From Lysobacter antibioticus HS124 (GTDB taxonomy: Bacteria; Pseudomonadota; Gammaproteobacteria; Xanthomonadales; Xanthomonadaceae), in contig NZ_HG424440.1 in NCBI RefSeq assembly GCF_000336385.2, positions 1 to 41,697 on the forward strand: DNA of 41,697 nt. Reading direction: 5' to 3'. Numbering within the stretch: position 1 is the first letter of the stretch; every line of letters begins with the position of its first letter. Under the pieces are notes generated by a model. That model searched no databases and was not told the DNA's origin. It saw only the letters and a list, made by a program, of their open reading frames with translations. Of this stretch, positions 1-7,704 are shown in pieces. A program made the translations under genes and the position numbers.

Positions 1-420
1 TTGCCGCTGCCGCAGTTGCTGCAGCCGCTGCGGCCGTTCTGGCTCGGCCTGGTGCTGGCCTACTGGGTGATCGAGGACCCCGAGCGGGTCGGACTGGGCT
101 TCTCGTTCCTGGTCGGCCTGGCCGGCGATCTGGTCTCCGACGGCCTGCTCGGCGAGCAGGCGCTGCGGCTGGTCATCATGGCCTTCATCCTGCAGCGCTT
201 CCGCGCCCGGTTGCGCTTCTTCCCCTTGTCGCAGCAGGCGCTGGCGATCGGCGGGCTGATGCTCAACGACCGCATCGTCACCTTCGCCATCCACACCGTG
301 CTGCGCGAGCCGACCCTGCCGGCGGCGTTCTGGCTGGCGCCGCTGGCCGGCATGCTGCTGTGGCCGCCGATCTTCCTGCTGCTGGACGCGCTGCGCCTGG
401 GCAGCTGGCGGAGACGCTGA
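1..420 (+). CDS. mreD: Rod shape-determining protein MreD (5' partial)
   Basis: Inner-membrane component of the elongasome, which links MreB/MreC to the PBP2-RodA peptidoglycan synthase. The 139 visible residues are very hydrophobic, with about four membrane segments (for example residues 12-22, 30-50 and 103-130). They carry MreD-typical stretches such as LAYWVIEDPERVGLGFSF and FILQRFRARLRFFP. The family is usually about 160 residues and starts with another hydrophobic segment, so the TTG at base 1 is probably not the true start and roughly 20 residues lie outside the window. The stop is separated from the mrdA ATG by one base, which indicates a single transcript with mrdA and rodA. The identification rests on both sequence and position. 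Confidence 0.9.
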   Translation: MPLPQLLQPLRPFWLGLVLAYWVIEDPERVGLGFSFLVGLAGDLVSDGLLGEQALRLVIMAFILQRFRARLRFFPLSQQALAIGGLMLNDRIVTFAIHTVLREPTLPAAFWLAPLAGMLLWPPIFLLLDALRLGSWRRR

Positions 421-421
421 G

Positions 422-2611
422 ATGCGGCCGCGCCGACGGGTGCTGAAAAACAACGCGGCCGAGGCCGACCAGTTCCGCGCCCGCGCCGCGATCGCCTTCG
501 CCTGCGTGCTGGCGGGCGTGATCGGCCTGGGCTTCTGGTATTTCCGCCTGCAGGTCTGGCAGCACGCCGACTACGCGATGCGCTCGGAAGCCAACCGGGT
601 CAAGCTGCGCCCGGTGGTGCCGGGACGCGGGCTGATCTACGACCGCCAGGGCCGCATCCTCGCCGACAACGTGCCCGCGTTCCGGATCGAGGTCACCCCG
701 ATGGAGGCCGGCGACAGCGACAAGTGGCTGCCGCAGTTGGCGTCGGTGGTGAACCTGTCGCCGGAGGACATCAAGCGCTACGAGAACGAGCGCAAGGCCA
801 CCCGCGGCTTCAAGCCGATCGTGCTGAAGATGCGGGTCAGCGACGAAGAGGTCGCCGCGTTCGCGGTCGACCGCTGGCGCTTCCCCGGCGTCGAGCTGGT
901 GTCCTACCTCAACCGCCGTTATCCCTACGGCGACCTGTTCGCGCACGTGATCGGCTATGTCGGCCGGGTCGACACCAAGGACCAGGAGTCGATGGGCGCC
1001 AACGCCGGCGTGCTGACCCACACCGGCAAGACCGGCCTGGAACGCTTCTACGAATCGCAGCTGCGCGGCCAGATCGGCTACGAGCAGATCGAGACCAACG
1101 TCGACGGCCGCCCGATCCGCCAGGTCGGCCATGTCCCGGCCAAGCCCGGCGCCGACCTGCGTTTGAGCATCGACATGGACCTGCAGCGCGCCATGGTGGC
1201 CGCGTTCGGCGAAATGGACGGCTCGGCGGTCGCGGTCGACCCGCGCACCGGCGAAGTGCTGGGCATGGTCAGCCTGCCCAGCTACGACACCAACCTGTTC
1301 GTCAACGGCATCTCCAGCGCCGACTACAAGCGCCTCAACGAAGACCCCTCGCGGCCGCAGTTCAACCGCAACGTGCTCGGCGGCGGTCCGCCGGGTTCGA
1401 CCATGAAGCCGTTCGTGGCCCTGGCCGGCCTCGACAGCGGCTTGCGCCGGCCCGAGGATCGCACTCTGTCGACCGGCGAGTTCCACATTCCCGGGCAGAA
1501 GCGCGGCTACCGCGACTCGCACGGCGGCGGCCACGGTTGGGTCGATCTGCGCGAGTCGATCGCCCAGTCGGTCAACACCTACTACTACAAGCTGGCGCTG
1601 GAGATGGGCATCGCCCGCTTCGACCAGTACATGCTGCGCTACGGCTTCGGCCAGCAGACCGGCATCGACCTGGCCGGCGAGAACACCGGCATCCTGCCGT
1701 CGCCGGAGTGGAAGGCCAAGCGCAACAAGAAGGAAGGCTGGTATCCGGGCGAAACCGTCATCGCCGGCATCGGCCAGGGCTATTGGGTGGTGACCGCGCT
1801 GCAACTGGCGCGCGGCACCGCCGCGATCGCCAACGGCGGCCACCTGCAGCAACTGCACCTGGTGCGCGAAATCCGCACCGGCTACGAGGCGCCGTGGGTG
1901 CCGAACGTGGTCAAGCCGCCGAGCCTGATCACCGACCATCCGCAGCACCTGCGCGCGGTGCGCGAAGGCATGGAGGCGACCATCCACGGCGGCCGCGGCA
2001 CCGCGCGGATCATGGCCCGCGGCGCGCCCTACCGCATGGCCGGCAAGACCGGCACCGCGCAGAAGGTCAGCCGCAAGGGCAACGTCAGCATGAATCCGCA
2101 TTCGCTGCCGTACCACCTGCGCCACCAGGCGCTGTTCGTCGGTTACGCGCCGGCCGAGAACCCGACCATCGCGGTCGCGGTGGTGGTCGAGCACGGCGGC
2201 TACGGCGGCAGCACCGCCGCGCCGATCGCGCGCAAGATCTTCGACGCGTGGCTGCTCGGCAAGATGCCGGAGACCGAACCGTCCAAGGACGCGCCGGCGG
2301 TGCCCAGCTTCGCCGACGTCTCGGTCGAGTCCGGCACGGTCGCGGGCGCGGAGCCGGCGGTGGTGCCGGTGGCGGTCAACGGCGCCTGGGCCGCGGCGGT
2401 CGCGCAGGCCAACGCGCGCGTGGCCGCGCAGCCGGGGCGCGCGCCGCAGGCGCTGGCGCGGCCCGCCTTGCCGGGACTGCCGGCGCCTGGCGAACGCGAT
2501 GCGGGCGCCGGCGCGGCAGGCGACGCCAGCCGGGCCGATGCCGCCGCCGAAGCGCCGGCCGAGCCCGCCGCCGACACCGGTGCGGCGCCGGCGACGGAGC
2601 CGCAACGATGA
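422..2611 (+). CDS. mrdA: Penicillin-binding protein 2, elongasome transpeptidase
   Basis: Class B PBP that cross-links new peptidoglycan during lateral wall growth, acting in the periplasm with RodA. One membrane anchor is visible at about residues 19-44, followed by a dimerisation/pedestal domain and the transpeptidase domain. All three active-site motifs are present: STMK with S326 and K329, SVN at 383-385, and KTGT beginning at K542. At 729 residues it is about 100 longer than E. coli PBP2; the excess is a C-terminal Ala/Pro-rich tail from about residue 625 that looks unstructured. The start lies one base after mreD, and the stop overlaps the rodA start (ATGA), so translation is probably coupled. 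Confidence 0.97.
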   Translation: MRPRRRVLKNNAAEADQFRARAAIAFACVLAGVIGLGFWYFRLQVWQHADYAMRSEANRVKLRPVVPGRGLIYDRQGRILADNVPAFRIEVTPMEAGDSDKWLPQLASVVNLSPEDIKRYENERKATRGFKPIVLKMRVSDEEVAAFAVDRWRFPGVELVSYLNRRYPYGDLFAHVIGYVGRVDTKDQESMGANAGVLTHTGKTGLERFYESQLRGQIGYEQIETNVDGRPIRQVGHVPAKPGADLRLSIDMDLQRAMVAAFGEMDGSAVAVDPRTGEVLGMVSLPSYDTNLFVNGISSADYKRLNEDPSRPQFNRNVLGGGPPGSTMKPFVALAGLDSGLRRPEDRTLSTGEFHIPGQKRGYRDSHGGGHGWVDLRESIAQSVNTYYYKLALEMGIARFDQYMLRYGFGQQTGIDLAGENTGILPSPEWKAKRNKKEGWYPGETVIAGIGQGYWVVTALQLARGTAAIANGGHLQQLHLVREIRTGYEAPWVPNVVKPPSLITDHPQHLRAVREGMEATIHGGRGTARIMARGAPYRMAGKTGTAQKVSRKGNVSMNPHSLPYHLRHQALFVGYAPAENPTIAVAVVVEHGGYGGSTAAPIARKIFDAWLLGKMPETEPSKDAPAVPSFADVSVESGTVAGAEPAVVPVAVNGAWAAAVAQANARVAAQPGRAPQALARPALPGLPAPGERDAGAGAAGDASRADAAAEAPAEPAADTGAAPATEPQR

Positions 2612-3723
2612 GAGTGATCCTGCGCTACCTGTGGGACCTGGCCCAACGCTTCGCCCGCACCCTCGACCTGCCGCTGCTGGGCGCCTTGCTGGCGCTGATG
2701 GCGATCGGCCTGGCGGTGCTGTACAGCGCCGGCGAACATTCCACCCGCATGGTCTTCGCCCAGGGCTCGCGCTTCGCCGTCGGCCTGGGAGCGATGTGGG
2801 GCCTGTCGCGGCTGCCGCCGTCGCAACTGCGCAACTGGACGCCGCTGGCCTATGCGTTCTCGATGGTGCCGCTGCTGCTGGTGCTGCTGATCGGCACCGG
2901 CAAGCACGGCCGCCATTGGATCGACCTGAAGGTGTTCTATTTCCAGCCGGCCGAACTGCTCAAGCTCAGCCTGCCGATGATGGTGGCCTGGTTCCTCAAT
3001 CGCCAGGCGCTGCCGCCGAAGGTCGGCACGGTGCTGATCGCCGGCCTGCTGATCGGCGCGCCGACCGGACTGATCCTGCTCCAGCCCGACTTCGGCACCG
3101 CGATGCTGGTCGGCATCAGCGGCGCGTTCGCGCTGTACCTGGCCGGCCTGCCGTGGTGGTGGTTCGGCGCCGCCTTCAGCGCGGTCGCCGCGATCGCGCC
3201 GGTGGCCTGGTTCTGGCTGCTGCGGCCGTACCAGAAAGACCGCATCCTGACCTTCCTCAACCCGGAAACCGACCCGCTCGGCACCGGCTGGAACATCATC
3301 CAGTCCAAGATCGCGATCGGCGCCGGCGGCATGACCGGCAAGGGCTGGCTGCAGGGCTCGCAGTCGCACTTGAACTACCTGCCCGAACACACCACCGACT
3401 TCATCTTCGCCGTGCTCAGCGAAGAGTTCGGCTGGGTCGGCGTGGCTACGGTGCTGGCCTTGTATCTGTTCGTGGTCGGCCGCTGCCTGTGGATCGCCGC
3501 CGAGGCGCGCGACGGCTACTCGCGCCTGATCGCCGGCGCCCTGGGACTGGCCTTCTTCGTCTACGTGATCGTCAACGGCGGCATGATCTCCGGCCTGCTG
3601 CCGGTGGTCGGCGTGCCGATGCCCCTGCTCAGCTACGGCGGCACCTCGGCGGTGTCGTTGCTCGCCGGCCTCGGCGTGGTGATGGCGGTCAAGGCGCATC
3701 GCCCGGTGCATAGCGGCCGCTGA
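2608..3723 (+). CDS. rodA: RodA, SEDS peptidoglycan glycosyltransferase
   Basis: SEDS-family polymerase that makes glycan strands from lipid II in partnership with PBP2. The ATG at 2608 overlaps the mrdA stop and gives 371 residues, the normal RodA length, with about ten membrane segments. The SEDS signature region is clear: the WIDLKVFYFQPAELLKLS stretch early on, then FLNPETDPLGTGWNIIQS and the loop containing EHTTDFIF, whose Asp (D264) corresponds to the catalytic Asp of E. coli RodA. The C-terminus has the conserved VGVPMPLLSYGGTS motif. A much longer open frame running in from 724 is the out-of-frame shadow of mrdA and is not an extension of RodA. Confidence 0.97.
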   Translation: MRVILRYLWDLAQRFARTLDLPLLGALLALMAIGLAVLYSAGEHSTRMVFAQGSRFAVGLGAMWGLSRLPPSQLRNWTPLAYAFSMVPLLLVLLIGTGKHGRHWIDLKVFYFQPAELLKLSLPMMVAWFLNRQALPPKVGTVLIAGLLIGAPTGLILLQPDFGTAMLVGISGAFALYLAGLPWWWFGAAFSAVAAIAPVAWFWLLRPYQKDRILTFLNPETDPLGTGWNIIQSKIAIGAGGMTGKGWLQGSQSHLNYLPEHTTDFIFAVLSEEFGWVGVATVLALYLFVVGRCLWIAAEARDGYSRLIAGALGLAFFVYVIVNGGMISGLLPVVGVPMPLLSYGGTSAVSLLAGLGVVMAVKAHRPVHSGR

Positions 3724-3743
3724 GCCGGCTGCAGCGCCGGCTC
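3722..3743 (+). terminator. Hairpin at the rodA stop codon
   Basis: An 8-bp perfect GC-rich stem (3722-3729 with 3736-3743) with a 6-base loop begins inside the rodA stop codon. No U-tract follows, so it is only a candidate terminator or mRNA 3'-end stabiliser. It sits where the cell-wall gene cluster is interrupted. Confidence 0.4.
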
Positions 3744-3756
3744 CGGGCTCTCCGGG

Positions 3757-3784
3757 GTAGGAGCGGCGCGAGCCGCGACCGCGA
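3757..3784. repeat. REP-like element, solitary copy
   Basis: A GTAGGAGCGGCGCGAGCCG core continues into CGACCGCG. It contains the self-complementary arms GCGGC/GCCGC and matches, with one or two changes, the four arms found at 28624-28870. This resembles the REP-type extragenic palindromes common in Xanthomonadaceae genomes. Confidence 0.7.
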
Positions 3785-3960
3785 ACCATCACGCATGCCA
3801 GCACAAACACAGGCTGCCGTAAATTCGACTACGGTTTCATTGTGCGCGGTGCCCATTCGACTACAGCCACGCGGCATTCGCGTAGGTAGACTCAACGATA
3901 GGCCGTCCACTGAACACAACCGTCGCGCGGCCGCCAGGACCTGGGACGAAGGACGCTGCC

Positions 3961-4695
3961 ATGCCCCCTGCTCGATGGCTCCACCCCACCGCTGCGCTGA
4001 TCGCCGGTCTGGCCTTGCTCGGTTGCGCACGCCAGCCGGCGCAAGCCGCCGCCGATACGGAAAAGGACTCCGCCGTGACTCAAACACAAGCCCCGCAGGG
4101 CGGTGAGGCCTCCGCCGATGCCGTCGCCGCACAGTTGGATCGCATCGCCGAGCAGTCCGTTTCGCCGTCCACGCCTTCCATCGCGCCTGTGCCTTTGCCG
4201 CCGGTGCCCCCCGGGCCTGAACTGACCGCAGAAGCCTGGCGTACGCGCATCCTGCGGCTCATCGACGGCCTGAAGACCCCGCTGGACACCCGGCCGGAAC
4301 GCGTCGCCGAATGGCTAGGGCTGACCTTGGTGGATAGAAACGGCAGCCACGAGGCGACCGGCCTATTGCCGGGCGGAGCCACGTACAAGGTCTGGGTGGA
4401 CGCGCTGTATCGCGAATCGCCGGACAAATGGACGGTGGGTTTGTCGCAGACAGTGTACGAAGGACCGGTTGCCTGCCTGTTCGAACTGGACAGCCTGCGT
4501 CGCCACGTTCAACCGCTGGGCTACGCAGGCAAGGAGGGCTGGCGCGACCGCGCTGGCGACGAACATGCCTCGTACTCCAAACGCACCGCCGAAGGCACCG
4601 TGATCGCACTGCTGGCGGACGTGATTACGGTGTCGGGCCAGTCTTGCGTGCGCAGCCTGCGCATCGACGCCTTCAAGGACGAGGCGCATGGCTGA
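3961..4695 (+). CDS. Lipoprotein, predicted T4SS effector immunity protein
   Basis: A 244-residue lipoprotein with a short N-terminal signal and a lipobox LLGC, lipidated at C22. The +2 residue is Ala, so outer-membrane sorting is expected. Residues 23-85 are Ala/Pro/Gln-rich linker. The remainder is a globular periplasmic domain (about 85-244) that I cannot assign to a named fold, with two Cys (in VACLFEL and SCVRSL) that could form a disulphide. A GAAGGA ribosome-binding site precedes the ATG. It overlaps the next gene by 8 bases. In Xanthomonadales, T4SS effectors are usually encoded just after a lipoprotein that neutralises them in the periplasm, so the immunity role is inferred from position and signal, not from a recognised domain. 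Confidence 0.7.
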   Translation: MPPARWLHPTAALIAGLALLGCARQPAQAAADTEKDSAVTQTQAPQGGEASADAVAAQLDRIAEQSVSPSTPSIAPVPLPPVPPGPELTAEAWRTRILRLIDGLKTPLDTRPERVAEWLGLTLVDRNGSHEATGLLPGGATYKVWVDALYRESPDKWTVGLSQTVYEGPVACLFELDSLRRHVQPLGYAGKEGWRDRAGDEHASYSKRTAEGTVIALLADVITVSGQSCVRSLRIDAFKDEAHG

Positions 4696-6118
4696 AATAC
4701 ACGGCGATATCCGCCTCTTGATCGATGAGCTGTCCCATCAACCGGGATTGCCTCCGGGGGCCGTGAAGGATCTGGAAACGGCCATCGCGAGCTCGCCATA
4801 TTTGGCTAACGTCTTGGCGTCGTCGATCCAAAGCGGCGACCTCAAGCATCTGGCGATCTCGAATCATCCCAACGAAGCAGGGCGCTACGACAGCAAGACG
4901 GGCACCATTTCCCTGGTTGCCGAAAATTTCGACCGCCAGCGCTGGCACGACCCGCAATTGCGCCAGGACAACATCGCGGTGGTGCTGGGCCATGAAGCCG
5001 GCCACGCGTTGCTGGCGGAGGCCGAGCGGCGCGAGCGCTATCTGCTCAACTACAACGCGACCGAAGCGGTGCGCCAAGCGTCGCATGAGGGAACGTCTGC
5101 AGACGTAACCGCCCCGGTCGAGCGCTATCTCAAGTTCACGCGACGCAACGAGGCGATGGCCGAGTTGGTGGGCATGAATGCATTGGCCAGCCGTACCAGC
5201 GGCGGACAAGCAGCCGAGTTCAATCGGGAGGAGTTTCTGCGGCGGGCGGACCCTTCCACGCCCTGTGTGGAGAACGGCGTGTTGGCGTCCGGGGTTCGCC
5301 TCTCCCCCGATGGGATCCAGCGAACCGGCAACAAGCTGGTCAGCCCGGCGGTGGAAGCCGTGGCGCAGTGCTATACCGATCGAGCGTCACGCCTGGGCCT
5401 GCATGGCGATTCCGGCTACGCGGCCTATTACGGCGCCTACGCCATGGAAACCTTGCACGAGGCGAGGCGCAACTATGCCCGGGGGACGACGATGCATGTG
5501 CCGGACATCGAACTCGATTTGGCCGCCCTGAAGCTCGACCCACGCAAGATCGAGCGGGCCGGTGTCGACCTGGGTGGGGAGGGGCAGTCGTTCGCCTATG
5601 TCGATATCAGCCACGGGCAGCGTAACTACGAGGCCATCTCGCACACTCACTCGCGCGTCGCGTCGGGTTCACGCAAGGACGTGGCCGAGGTCGCGCAACC
5701 GGCAGTGCCCAGCCAGCCGCGTGCGGATCATCCATCGAATCCGGACTTCGCGGCCTACGATTTGATCCGACAAGCCGTCCGTAGCGACGGGCGATGGAAC
5801 GAACAGCAGTCCGACAACATAGCGGCTGCGTTGCTGCGGGAGCACAAGGCCGATCCGCTGAGCAAGCGGCTGGATGAGGTGGCGGTCGGCCGCCCTACCT
5901 CACAGGGTGGGGTGAACGTGTTCGCGGTCTATGCGCCATTCGGCAAGCAAGGGCCGTTCTTCACCACTCACGTGGATACTCATGTCGCATCGCAGGTTCC
6001 TGCTGAGCGGAGCCTCGCACAGGTGGAGCAGATCAACCAACAGCAGGCGCAAGAGCGTGCCCAAGCGCAATCGCCAGAGTCGGTGCAGGCACAGAACGGC
6101 CCACGGATAGCGCTATAG
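4688..6118 (+). CDS. Predicted X-T4SS antibacterial effector: HExxH domain plus XVIPCD
   Basis: A 476-residue protein without a signal peptide. The N-terminal part carries a zincin-like motif HEAGH (H102, E103, H106), then NEAMAE (E155, E159), whose Glu could be the third zinc ligand, so a metallopeptidase activity is plausible. The C-terminal part (about 347-460) has the layout of the XVIPCD, the domain that Xanthomonadales T4SS effectors use to bind VirD4: HPSNPDFAAYDLIRQAV, a central DNIAAALLREH helix, an FAVYAPFG-like strand, then THVASQVPAERSLAQVEQIN and a Gln-rich tail. The overlapping upstream lipoprotein fits an immunity partner and points to a periplasmic target in the victim. Base composition is less GC-rich than the flanking cell-wall genes. 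The target substrate is unknown. No T4SS structural genes lie in this window. Confidence 0.8.
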   Translation: MAEIHGDIRLLIDELSHQPGLPPGAVKDLETAIASSPYLANVLASSIQSGDLKHLAISNHPNEAGRYDSKTGTISLVAENFDRQRWHDPQLRQDNIAVVLGHEAGHALLAEAERRERYLLNYNATEAVRQASHEGTSADVTAPVERYLKFTRRNEAMAELVGMNALASRTSGGQAAEFNREEFLRRADPSTPCVENGVLASGVRLSPDGIQRTGNKLVSPAVEAVAQCYTDRASRLGLHGDSGYAAYYGAYAMETLHEARRNYARGTTMHVPDIELDLAALKLDPRKIERAGVDLGGEGQSFAYVDISHGQRNYEAISHTHSRVASGSRKDVAEVAQPAVPSQPRADHPSNPDFAAYDLIRQAVRSDGRWNEQQSDNIAAALLREHKADPLSKRLDEVAVGRPTSQGGVNVFAVYAPFGKQGPFFTTHVDTHVASQVPAERSLAQVEQINQQQAQERAQAQSPESVQAQNGPRIAL

Positions 6119-6193
6119 TCAAGTTGTGGCCGGTTCCGGGTATGTCGCCCTGCTCAGAACGCCGACAGACAGTGCCCCTTTGAACCCAATGAG

Positions 6194-6964
6194 TTACGAT
6201 TTTTCCTGTTTCTTTTGGTTATTTTGCAAAAAATCCATTAGTGCGGAAATGTTTTTCTCGGTGAATTGCTGTTTCCATTCTCTGTAATTTCCCAATGCGC
6301 TTTCGAAGCTGTCAGGAGTAGGGTCGGAGATGATGGAGTAAATTGCGTTTAGTGAGGCTGTGACGATTCCAGGTGTTCCTTTTAGATCTCTTACGCGCTC
6401 AGAATTCTGCTCAAGGATCACCGCGCTAATTTGCTCCCTGCAGTGGGCGCGTAGGGCTTCGCAAGCTAGGCGTATTTCATCAAAAACCGATGAGCAAAAC
6501 GAAAGGGCCTCGTCAGGAGGTGGAATCTTCCCCTTGTGTATCACGTTGTTTCGAAACTTTGGAATGCTGTGGTTGAGTGTGAATGCGGTTTTTGTAACGG
6601 CTAGATGGGCTGTAAGGAACGCACCGAGCTGTCGCTCGGATTGGTTTGACATGTCCTTGAACATTGCCTGGTAATCGCCCCGTGAGATGCCGAGCTTTCG
6701 TAGTAATACTTGCGTGGCGAACTCAAGTGCTCGTTCTCGTGCGCTAGAGAATGCGGCTGAAGCTTGAAGGGTTTGGCCTAGGATAAGTGAGTCGCTTCCT
6801 GTTTCGAGAAGTGTTTCGAACTTCGGGTTTTGTACAATTGCAACAACAGGATGGCCGTTAGGGCAGCTAGTCCTGATCGTATGGTCATCGTAGTAGTCTG
6901 CGAAGAACAGAGTCGGAGCGCCTCCTGACCCGCCACATGTCAGGCAAGGAATAATTGTTTTCAT
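6194..6964 (-). CDS. HEPN-like protein with N-terminal zinc ribbon motif
   Basis: A 256-residue protein, markedly AT-richer than anything else here and probably acquired. C7, C10, C34 and H38 (CLTCGG and SCPNGH) suggest a small zinc-binding ribbon. A helical region follows, with R138-N-N-V-I-H143 inside KFRNNVIHKGKIPPPDEAL. This matches the HEPN RNase motif (R, polar residue, three more, H) and the helix that usually follows it. HEPN proteins are frequently toxin or phage-defence ribonucleases, but no antitoxin or partner nucleotidyltransferase is adjacent. I use the ATG at 6964; an ATG at 7009 or a TTG at 7024 would add 15 or 20 residues, and no start has a strong ribosome-binding site. It converges on the effector gene. 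Confidence 0.6.
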   Translation of the reverse strand: MKTIIPCLTCGGSGGAPTLFFADYYDDHTIRTSCPNGHPVVAIVQNPKFETLLETGSDSLILGQTLQASAAFSSARERALEFATQVLLRKLGISRGDYQAMFKDMSNQSERQLGAFLTAHLAVTKTAFTLNHSIPKFRNNVIHKGKIPPPDEALSFCSSVFDEIRLACEALRAHCREQISAVILEQNSERVRDLKGTPGIVTASLNAIYSIISDPTPDSFESALGNYREWKQQFTEKNISALMDFLQNNQKKQEKS

Positions 6965-7242
6965 GGTCTCTGCGCCGGCTTGGTTGAACGAAGAGGAATT
7001 TGGCTCCATCGGGTCATGGACCAATGGCCGCTCTGGAAGTTTGAATTTTTTGAATGCAATGCCTCAGCATCTCTGCTCGCTATGAGGTTGGGGGCTCCTA
7101 TTAGCAAATGTGCGCGTTTTATCTATTGTGCTGGCGTCCGGGTCACCTTCCTATAGTTGCCTTCTTTAGCCTGTTTCTGCTAGCCAGGGATGAGGGATTT
7201 GGCTTGCTTTTTTATCTGTGATTTCTCTTATCTTTCGTCCCC

Positions 7243-7656
7243 ATGGATCGAGACCCCGCCGCCCTGGACCGCCCCCACCACAGCCTCATCCGCCAAGGCG
7301 ACCTCTTCTGGATCGATGCCGACCCCTCGCGCGGGTCGGTACCCGGGGTGCCGCATCCGCACGTAGTGGTGCAGGACGATCTGTTCAACGCTTCGCGGAT
7401 CTCGACCGTGGTGGTGTGCGCGCTGAGTTCGAACCTGGGCCGGGCCAGCGAGCCGGGCAATGTGTTGCTGGAGCCGGGCGAGGGCGGGTTGCCGCGGCAG
7501 AGCGTGGTGGTGGTGTCGCAGGTGTCGTCGTTGTACAAGGCGCGGCTGGGCGAGCGCATCGGCGCGCTGTCGCCGCAGCGGGTGGCGCAGATCCTGGCCG
7601 GGCTGGGCTTCGTGCAGGCGGCGTTCCAGCGCGCCGGTAGGGACGCAGCGGGCTGA
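7243..7656 (+). CDS. MazF/PemK-family toxin-like endoribonuclease
   Basis: A 137-residue protein. The MazF/PemK fold is recognisable from about residue 16: IRQGDLFWIDADPSRGS, the family's usual first strand and loop, then HPHVVVQDDLFN, STVVVCALSSNL and a VVVVSQVSSLYKARL segment. Family members are sequence-specific mRNA interferases, usually paired with a small antitoxin encoded immediately upstream. No such gene is visible: the 278 bases upstream are AT-rich, carry no convincing ORF and reach the divergent HEPN-like gene. It is therefore either an orphan toxin or a chromosomally fixed relative with another role. The stop codon lies inside a palindromic repeat. Confidence 0.8.
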   Translation: MDRDPAALDRPHHSLIRQGDLFWIDADPSRGSVPGVPHPHVVVQDDLFNASRISTVVVCALSSNLGRASEPGNVLLEPGEGGLPRQSVVVVSQVSSLYKARLGERIGALSPQRVAQILAGLGFVQAAFQRAGRDAAG

Positions 7657-7682
7657 GCGCGTGCGCTTAATCCCTCCGTCCC
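7640..7682. repeat. Intergenic palindrome family, copy 1
   Basis: An imperfect inverted repeat with arms 7640-7660 and 7663-7682, beginning GGGACG and ending CGTCCC, with GCGC/GCGC at the centre. It overlaps the stop codon of the MazF-like gene at 7654-7656. It shares the right-arm pattern GCTTAATCCCTCCGTCCC with the elements at 12240-12278 and 15015-15058. A strong RNA hairpin is expected. Confidence 0.7.
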
Positions 7683-7704
7683 TGTCGCATTCTGTCGCAT
7701 TCCC

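Noticed and set aside
278-2605. Long minus-strand open frame opposite mrdA
   Set aside because: The translation is Arg/Ala/Gly/His-rich, without domains, and lies fully antisense to PBP2, whose motifs are intact. It is an artefact of GC-rich codon usage.
724-2607. Apparent N-terminal extension of RodA of more than 600 residues
   Set aside because: These codons are the +1 frame of mrdA; the product is low-complexity Arg/Pro-rich, and RodA has a proper start at 2608.
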